IMG/VR virus record: IMGVR_UViG_3300047379_001338
Span: 1-27,728 of that record
Strand: one strand, 5' to 3'
Length of the DNA stretch: 27,728 nt
From: a virus
Shown here one piece after another: positions 21,959 to 27,728 of this stretch (positions within the stretch are counted from its first letter, which is position 1; the number at the start of each line of letters is the position of its first letter). The notes beneath the pieces were generated by a model. It saw only the letters and a program-made list of their open reading frames with translations. It was not told the DNA's origin and did not search any database. The translations under genes and the position numbers were made by a program.

Positions 21959-23008
21959 ATGGCAACAAAAATAATAATTCCAAGGGCAAGCGGAGAAGGA
22001 GGTTTAGGTTTGGAAGATACCGCTTGGGGCGCAGCTTATTTTGACACTGGAAGATTTCAAGATCTTAGAGTTGATGGAAAAGAGTTGCTACAAGTAGAAA
22101 GTGATGGAAGTGCTGAAGTTCAAGGTGATTTTGGCGTTTCTGGAATAACAACGATTGATGGGCATATATTGCCGACTCAAAACGCTCAATATGATTTGGG
22201 CTCTGCGGAGAAAAAAATTCGACATTTATATTTGAGCGATAATTCATTGTTTATTGGTGACGAAAGCATATCTCTCGACGAAGGAAAACTAGTTCTTCCT
22301 TCTGGAGTTAAATTGGGGGGAAACGTATCTTTACAAGCTAATCAAGCTGGACAAGTGCTTTTTGATCAATCTGGTATAACGTTCGGTGAAGCGGAAATTA
22401 AACCTGATCCAGAAAACCAGCAGGCTGTGTTTTTTAATTACGTGCCAAAAGCTTTAGATATTGAGGGTAATCCTGTCACTTTATTGAGTGCAGATAAATT
22501 AGGTCTTGGGACTTCAGATGTTTTAGATGACATTCAAGACGACTTGAAATTTAAATTGCTGACAGACCAAAATAGATTCGTTGTTGGTACAAAAGGAGAA
22601 GGAGGGCTAGAATCTGGCTGGTATAGATTTAACGACTTTCAAGTAAAAGGCGCAACTGATATTGGAGCGCACCCTATCAACCCTGTAGATACAAGAATTT
22701 ACTCTGATGAAGATTCTTTTATCTTATTTACTAAAGATGTATTAGGCAATAGAGTTGCTCATTTGGTTGGAGGGGACGAAGAAGTTTCTCCTAATAACGC
22801 CTTAGCTTTAGGAATTGCGGTTAAAGTTGATTCTAATGACACTCCTGAGGATATAGAATTTGTACATACTGATTCAGAGTCGTATTCTTTAATAAATGGA
22901 GATAGCGACTCATTAGGAACCAATGGTTTGCCAATTAGACAGGGCTTTCAATCTGCATCTATAGGAGCCAATCCAGCGCCATTATTAATTGACGGTGGTT
23001 ATTTCTAA
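21959..23008 (+). CDS. Phage tail fibre-like protein
   Basis: A 349-residue protein with repeated short beta motifs. The segment GHILPTQNAQYDLGSAEKKI followed by RHLYLSDNSLFIGDESIS (about 68-103) is a recurrent signature of tail-fibre and structural proteins in cyanophages and other marine phages. The N-terminus (ATKIIIPRASGEGGLG, then AWGAAYFDTGRFQDLRVDG) may attach it to the tail. The C-terminal half (about 190-349) is a globular beta domain ending IGANPAPLLIDGGYF. No chaperone domain or peptidase signature is visible. Its stop overlaps the next start as TAATG, so translation of the following adhesin is coupled to it. Confidence 0.78.
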   Translation: MATKIIIPRASGEGGLGLEDTAWGAAYFDTGRFQDLRVDGKELLQVESDGSAEVQGDFGVSGITTIDGHILPTQNAQYDLGSAEKKIRHLYLSDNSLFIGDESISLDEGKLVLPSGVKLGGNVSLQANQAGQVLFDQSGITFGEAEIKPDPENQQAVFFNYVPKALDIEGNPVTLLSADKLGLGTSDVLDDIQDDLKFKLLTDQNRFVVGTKGEGGLESGWYRFNDFQVKGATDIGAHPINPVDTRIYSDEDSFILFTKDVLGNRVAHLVGGDEEVSPNNALALGIAVKVDSNDTPEDIEFVHTDSESYSLINGDSDSLGTNGLPIRQGFQSASIGANPAPLLIDGGYF

Positions 23009-25938
23009 TGTCAACCGTCTATGTAAAGTCTGTTGGATCTAGCTCTAGATCTCAATGGGTTTCCGGAAACTCTTATGTGGTTGGCGATAGAGTATATTTA
23101 CAGTCGTCCACATTAAAATCTTATGCCAGCAACGGCACTGAGTTTGCTAGTTGGAGAACTTATGTTTGCTTGATAGATAATTCTTCTACAACTTCTCCCG
23201 AAGAAGATTCTATTAATTGGATTGAAGCTGGCACTTCAAGAGAGTATCCATATCATTCTGTAGATGGTAATCTTGTGTTCGGAGAGACTTATCTTGAGGC
23301 GGTAAATAACAGATGGAAGTCTTCCGGGATCAATGGATCGCTTTGGCATCATCTTCGACGCGATGAATCTACATATTCTCTTGGTAGAATGATTATAGTA
23401 TCAGATAAACCTAATCCTATTTTTAAAACTAATCTTAATGCTGCCGTTATCGGTTTTTCTATTGAACCTGAGCAGTCTATAAAGAAATTTACTATAGTAT
23501 GTATTAATTCAACCCTAGGTTCTGCGGTTGGTCATAATGATCAAGACTCTATGTATGGTAAAATTGATAAATGTGATATATATAAGAGTGGATCAGACGG
23601 TAATATATTGGGCTCTATTTATAACAACTTAAATAAAATTGAGTTTACAGACTGTCTTTTTAGCGAGCGGGCATCAGATGTTGGATATGGAGATATGACT
23701 AATTCCGATGTGTATATTTGTTCTAGAGCTTTTTTTGGGTTTAAAAGATGTTCTTTCTTTTTTCCGTCTAAAACATGTAGTTATAATTTTTTATATGATT
23801 CACAGGTTCATAGCGTAGGACAAGAATCATTTATTGAATCTTGCAGTTTTTGGTTTAAGTCTTTTACTAATGCTATATTTTTACGTAATATCCGCGCTGG
23901 TGTTGTAATTAAAGATAATATATTTTATTTTTCTGAATCAGCTGGGCAAGAAATTACGATTTTAAGTAGTAACAATGGTAATGTAGATTTCCAGCGTAAT
24001 GTTTTATACATAGGAGATAATTCAGCTACATTTAACACTTTAAGGGAATACAGTAATGTTTTCCACGAAGACTATTCAGAAAAAATAAGAAATATAAATC
24101 CAAAATTAGTTCTAAACGACGATCCTTCAGGTTTACAATTAAGACCAAGTTCGCCTTTGATCGGGGGAATATATACTGCTCCTAGCGCTAATAATATATT
24201 TTATGTTGATAGCGCTAACGGCGATGACGCGAATGACGGAACGTCTCCAGAGAATGCTGTCGCCACAATATCACAAGCTGTTTCCATTTCTTTAAACAAT
24301 GATACAATATATATTGTTGATGAAGAAATTACTTTGGCTTCGCAATTTAGTTTCGGAGCAGGAAGGAAATATTTACCACTAACAAAATGCCATATAAATG
24401 GCGCAGATACTTACAATATAGATATTGCTGCTCCTTCTGATTTAGAAACAGAAATAAAAGGATTTAAATTTAAAAACTTAAGAGGTCAATATGGTTTATT
24501 AGAATTAGAGGGAAGTAGCATTAATTCAATATTAAAAATAGAGAATTGTTTGTTTGAGGGGATAGTAGTGAATGCTAGATCTGCAGCAATTGGGGGTAGT
24601 TCTACTCCGGGGTGCCGTGCGGCTGCAGGTGGATCATACATTAAAAATTCTACCATTTCTTGCGCTTGGGGTAGCGCATCTACTGGGGGATTGAATAGTA
24701 GTGGTTTTGTTGCAATTGATCGCATGGATCTTTTGGGGTGTACGTTTTATGTTGGATCTAATACTCCAGTATCTAGTGCTTTATATTTAGTTGGTCAGGG
24801 CGGAGTTGGATCTTGGAGCCATGGCCCTCCTTATGGACCTATCATTGTAAGAGATTGTATTGTTCATGGTAATGGAAAAATGAATTACGGTTATTATAGT
24901 TCTGGTAACGGTGGAAATCTTGGGTTTACTAGTAACGCGCGCGTTACGGTTAGTCAGGCAAATTATGTTATCGCTAACTCTTGTCTTTATGGTATAAACG
25001 GAAGCTCTTTTGATGATCCTAGCTCTACTAATACGCAGTATCTCGGTACGATTTATATTGACATTCCCTCGAATGTATTGCCTCTGAATTATCAGGATCC
25101 TAGGTTGATTGATCCTGAAGGTGGTATATTTAATTTAAGAAGTTATTCTCATTTGGTTGGAGGAATAAACAAAAGATCATTTAGCGCAGATGCAATATGG
25201 ATGCAAACAGGAAGTGGAACTGGTACTGGGACTGATTCTGATCCTTACTATTTTAGTCAATTTAATGAAGCCACTCTTGCGGCAGCTAGTACGAGCTCCA
25301 AACAAATTATAATGAAGGATGGGACATATGTTTTTACTACGGGGGGTGGGCAGCTTGTTGATACTAATTTACCTTTCGTTACTTTCGTTGCAGAAAATAA
25401 ACATCAAGCAATAATAAAAGATAACGGGCGTTTGAATATAGGCGCGTTAACATCTCAAGTGTTAAGGTTGAAGGATATTTATCTTTGGGTGGTCGATCAT
25501 TTTATATGGAATGTACCTGGTATAGATATCTATCTTAAGGGTTGTTACGTTAAGTGCGAGAAGTATATTTCGTGTGGTCAAATTTTTGCTGATGAATGTA
25601 TTATAGAACAGGTTGCTGTTTATGCGATTCATTGCCTGGGAGAATTTAATAAATGTTTATTTATTGATCGCAGGCAGAACGGTTCAAAATTTAACACTCA
25701 AACTCCGACGTTTAGAAATTGTATTTTTGCAGCATTCTGGCAGCAAAGCGCGACTCCTGTACATAGTGGATCTACGGTTATTAATTGTGCTTCATATAAT
25801 TTTGATGTATCAAGTTATAATGATTCTGAAATTATATTTGATGGAGATCCATTAATGATAAAATTTCATGAAAGTTCACATGAAGATAGTAATTATTCCT
25901 TAAGGCCCAAATCTCCATTAATAGGAAAAGGTATATAA
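23008..25938 (+). CDS. Large beta-helix tail adhesin (three helix modules)
   Basis: A 976-residue protein. Residues 1-90 resemble chitin-binding-like modules (CBM5/12 type): Trp, then NSYVVGDRVYL, TYVCLIDNSSTTSP and INWIEAG. Three right-handed beta-helix modules follow. The first (about 95-390) ends LRPSSPLIGGIY; the second (about 397-720) opens with YVDSANGDDANDGTSPENAV, a signature of pectate-lyase-like and DUF1565 repeats; the third (about 727-976) ends LRPKSPLIGKGI. The LRPxSPLIG tail is a capping motif often found in extracellular beta-helix enzymes. No catalytic triad for lyase activity could be assigned. It probably binds or trims host surface sugars. The start overlaps the previous stop (TAATG), and the same arrangement joins it to the next gene. 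Confidence 0.8.
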   Translation: MSTVYVKSVGSSSRSQWVSGNSYVVGDRVYLQSSTLKSYASNGTEFASWRTYVCLIDNSSTTSPEEDSINWIEAGTSREYPYHSVDGNLVFGETYLEAVNNRWKSSGINGSLWHHLRRDESTYSLGRMIIVSDKPNPIFKTNLNAAVIGFSIEPEQSIKKFTIVCINSTLGSAVGHNDQDSMYGKIDKCDIYKSGSDGNILGSIYNNLNKIEFTDCLFSERASDVGYGDMTNSDVYICSRAFFGFKRCSFFFPSKTCSYNFLYDSQVHSVGQESFIESCSFWFKSFTNAIFLRNIRAGVVIKDNIFYFSESAGQEITILSSNNGNVDFQRNVLYIGDNSATFNTLREYSNVFHEDYSEKIRNINPKLVLNDDPSGLQLRPSSPLIGGIYTAPSANNIFYVDSANGDDANDGTSPENAVATISQAVSISLNNDTIYIVDEEITLASQFSFGAGRKYLPLTKCHINGADTYNIDIAAPSDLETEIKGFKFKNLRGQYGLLELEGSSINSILKIENCLFEGIVVNARSAAIGGSSTPGCRAAAGGSYIKNSTISCAWGSASTGGLNSSGFVAIDRMDLLGCTFYVGSNTPVSSALYLVGQGGVGSWSHGPPYGPIIVRDCIVHGNGKMNYGYYSSGNGGNLGFTSNARVTVSQANYVIANSCLYGINGSSFDDPSSTNTQYLGTIYIDIPSNVLPLNYQDPRLIDPEGGIFNLRSYSHLVGGINKRSFSADAIWMQTGSGTGTGTDSDPYYFSQFNEATLAAASTSSKQIIMKDGTYVFTTGGGQLVDTNLPFVTFVAENKHQAIIKDNGRLNIGALTSQVLRLKDIYLWVVDHFIWNVPGIDIYLKGCYVKCEKYISCGQIFADECIIEQVAVYAIHCLGEFNKCLFIDRRQNGSKFNTQTPTFRNCIFAAFWQQSATPVHSGSTVINCASYNFDVSSYNDSEIIFDGDPLMIKFHESSHEDSNYSLRPKSPLIGKGI
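24932..24947. repeat. 16-bp perfect palindrome in the adhesin gene
   Basis: GTAACGCGCGCGTTAC is its own reverse complement and has a CG-only core of 8 bases within otherwise AT-rich coding DNA. It encodes part of the loop SNARVTVSQ. It could be a methylation or restriction target or a small cruciform, but a chance of codon choice cannot be excluded. Confidence 0.8.
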
Positions 25939-27728
25939 TGGCAACTGTATATGTAGAAATAACTGATAATTATAGTAGAACAGTATGGGACTCAACTGGG
26001 GCAACTAATTACGTTATTGGTGATAGAGTAGAATATAATGATGGATCGCAAAACGTTATTTTGGTATGTATAACAGACAATAATTCCACCACAACTCCCG
26101 ATGTAAATACTTCCGACTGGGTTAAAGCTGGCAGTGAAGAGTATCCATTTTTAGTTTCCAGCGCAATATCTGCAACTAACTTTTCTAATTTAGATGAGAC
26201 AACATCTACCATTGGTGAGTATGCTTTATATTCATCAGGTACAAACTTCGCTGTCGAAGCTGCTGGATCACAGGGAGAAATTATACTTGGTGATGGAGAA
26301 TATCGATGGACCCGAACTAAAGGCGCTAGTTATATGCATCCTAATTTTAACAATGTTAATATAACAGCTAAGAATAGGCTCAAGGCTTACATTCGCGGTC
26401 ATTTTACTAAATATAATAATTGTGCAAAAGCAGAGAATTTAGTTTTGGTTAATGAAAGTAGTGTTTGGAATTACGTTTTTGGGAAAGGATCTTCTACTCC
26501 ATCTTATTTAATTGGTTGTTTGATAACGCAAGAAACTCCCACTTTTAAATTAACGCCTTTAAAGCAAGAGTCATCTAATGGTAATTCATCTAGACCTATT
26601 GATAATTTAACTGCGGGATCGGTTATTAGAAATTGTACTTTTGATTTTTCTTATAGAGGTCCGTCTTTTTGGTTTAATAGTGGTTCTGGATTGGTTGAAA
26701 ACTGTACATTTTATGCTAGAGTTAAAAATGCGCAGTATAATACTGTGTATCAGGCTTCGGGTGTTATTTTTAAAAAAAATATTTTTTATTATAAGTATTT
26801 ACAGGATACTTTTAGCATCCAGAACTTTTCATCCGGTATGTCTACTGAAGGAAAAAATATCCTTTATGTTGAAAATCCAATTTCTGCTGCAGGTGGATCT
26901 ATTACTAATAATATTCCTGGTGGAGAAACAATTAATCCATTGTTTATTGATGCGGATAATGGTAATTTTTCATTAAGACCAAGTTCGCCATTGATCGGTG
27001 GATTTAAGAGCATCAATCCATTAGAAGAAAAATACCCGAATGGTTTATGGGTAGATCATAATCATAGCCCTACCCAAGCATCATATAATTATACTTTAGA
27101 CAGTGGGGATGGTAATAATTATACCTTTAGTGGAGATGCAGTAGGAACAGATCCAGCTCTTAGCGCGAATATTCAAGATACATTAACTTTCACGAATAAT
27201 ACTGGCGGCCATCCTGTTGCGATTTATAATAGTCAAGGAGTTGAAGTAGCTTCTGAATCTGGCGGGACAACCACTTTTACTCCAAAATATCCAGACACAT
27301 ACTATTATCAATGTACAGTATTAGGGCATGAAAATATGAGAGGTGATATTGTAGTAACAAAAGGTACGCTCGGTTCTTACGATAATCCTTTTGGCGGTAT
27401 GTATGATGCTATAGATGCTGGCTACTACGATAACTCTGCCGTTCTTTTGTTTAAAGAAGGGGATCATGAGTTATATTTACAAAATCCAGGTAATTATGGT
27501 TCTAGTAATACTAGTATATCGAGCTCTTTCCCGGGCGGTTTATCTTTTATAGGAAAAGATCCAGAGACAACAAGGTTTACTAGCGGTAATAATCTGAATG
27601 GTTATGCTGCTTTTTATGTATCAAGCGCAAATTTTACCGATTCTCCACAGTCCAAGACTCCACTCACTATTAATAATGTTGGATTTAACATAAATAACAA
27701 TTCTGGTTATCTTAATCGAGGATTATTT
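25938..27728 (+). CDS. Beta-helix tail adhesin with cupredoxin-like insert (5' part)
   Basis: The frame is open for 597 codons to the window end; the C-terminus is missing. Residues 1-75 repeat the chitin-binding-like head of the previous gene (TVYVEITDNYS, NYVIGDRVEYND, ITDNNSTTTPD, DWVKAG). A first beta-helix (about 76-355) ends with the cap LRPSSPLIGGF. Residues about 385-480 are cupredoxin-like: H425 in GGHPVAIYN, and C459-x4-H464-x2-M467 in YYQCTVLGHENMRG, the four ligands of a type-1 copper site. A second beta-helix follows from about 482 (GSYDNPFGGMYDAIDAGYY) and runs off the end. Similar cupredoxin-like modules occur in structural proteins of marine phages. Start overlaps the previous stop (TAATG), with a weak AAAAGG upstream. 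Confidence 0.78.
   Translation, partial: MATVYVEITDNYSRTVWDSTGATNYVIGDRVEYNDGSQNVILVCITDNNSTTTPDVNTSDWVKAGSEEYPFLVSSAISATNFSNLDETTSTIGEYALYSSGTNFAVEAAGSQGEIILGDGEYRWTRTKGASYMHPNFNNVNITAKNRLKAYIRGHFTKYNNCAKAENLVLVNESSVWNYVFGKGSSTPSYLIGCLITQETPTFKLTPLKQESSNGNSSRPIDNLTAGSVIRNCTFDFSYRGPSFWFNSGSGLVENCTFYARVKNAQYNTVYQASGVIFKKNIFYYKYLQDTFSIQNFSSGMSTEGKNILYVENPISAAGGSITNNIPGGETINPLFIDADNGNFSLRPSSPLIGGFKSINPLEEKYPNGLWVDHNHSPTQASYNYTLDSGDGNNYTFSGDAVGTDPALSANIQDTLTFTNNTGGHPVAIYNSQGVEVASESGGTTTFTPKYPDTYYYQCTVLGHENMRGDIVVTKGTLGSYDNPFGGMYDAIDAGYYDNSAVLLFKEGDHELYLQNPGNYGSSNTSISSSFPGGLSFIGKDPETTRFTSGNNLNGYAAFYVSSANFTDSPQSKTPLTINNVGFNINNNSGYLNRGLF

Noticed and set aside
26641-26976. 111-residue plus-strand frame
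   Set aside because: It is a hydrophobic Leu/Ile-rich shadow in another frame of the continuous adhesin gene.

Overview
This AT-rich window looks like part of the genome of a tailed double-stranded DNA bacteriophage, probably marine. It has a portal protein, tail or fibre proteins with beta-helix folds, and a replication and recombination block (DnaB-type helicase, Toprim primase, RecA/UvsX-like recombinase, Cas4/RecB-like nuclease, Vsr-like nuclease). I see no integrase, tRNA, rRNA, CRISPR array or insertion sequence, and no terminase or capsid gene falls inside the window. No stretch over 300 bases lacks a gene.

Layout. 1-1174 (+): the end of a gene with a perfect Pro-Glu-Pro-Lys repeat and a membrane anchor, then a structural or adhesin-like protein. 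1237-2250 (+): nrdB, which keeps the signature of Chlamydia-type (class Ic) R2 subunits, behind sigma70-like promoters and closed by a terminator. 2301-5876 (-): two exported proteins of families typical of Planctomycetes and Verrucomicrobia (DUF1501, and PSCyt2/DUF1549-PSD1/DUF1553), forming a self-contained cargo module between two terminators. 5961-7347 (-): a small two-helix membrane protein, an outer-membrane beta-barrel and an Hsp20 chaperone. 7406-19152 (-): one long, tightly packed block in which most genes touch or overlap. It holds an HNH nuclease, a basic modular phage protein, GDP-mannose 4,6-dehydratase, a Nudix hydrolase, the replication and recombination genes, and a 686-residue coiled-coil membrane protein. 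19248-27728 (+): portal, then four structural or tail genes, the last cut by the window end. The two large blocks diverge from a mirror-symmetric promoter region at 19153-19247.

Host inference. The DUF1501 and PSCyt2/PSD1 pair and the class Ic NrdB point to the Planctomycetes-Verrucomicrobia-Chlamydiae superphylum or a relative. A beta-barrel ending in Phe and a Tat signal point to a diderm host. Nearly all starts lack a Shine-Dalgarno sequence. Several promoters read as classical TTGACA/TATAAT boxes rather than the Bacteroidota -33/-7 type, which makes a Bacteroidota host less likely. The host call is inference only.

Main points for follow-up: a phage-borne pair of PVC-type exported proteins with a c-type haem motif and a YHS-like metal site; a run of promoters whose -10 box lies 5-6 nt before the start codon (predicted leaderless mRNAs), some with the upstream stop codon inside the -35 box; a mirrored divergent control region with eight ACTTT/AAAGT units; and a cupredoxin-like domain with all four copper ligands inside a tail protein.
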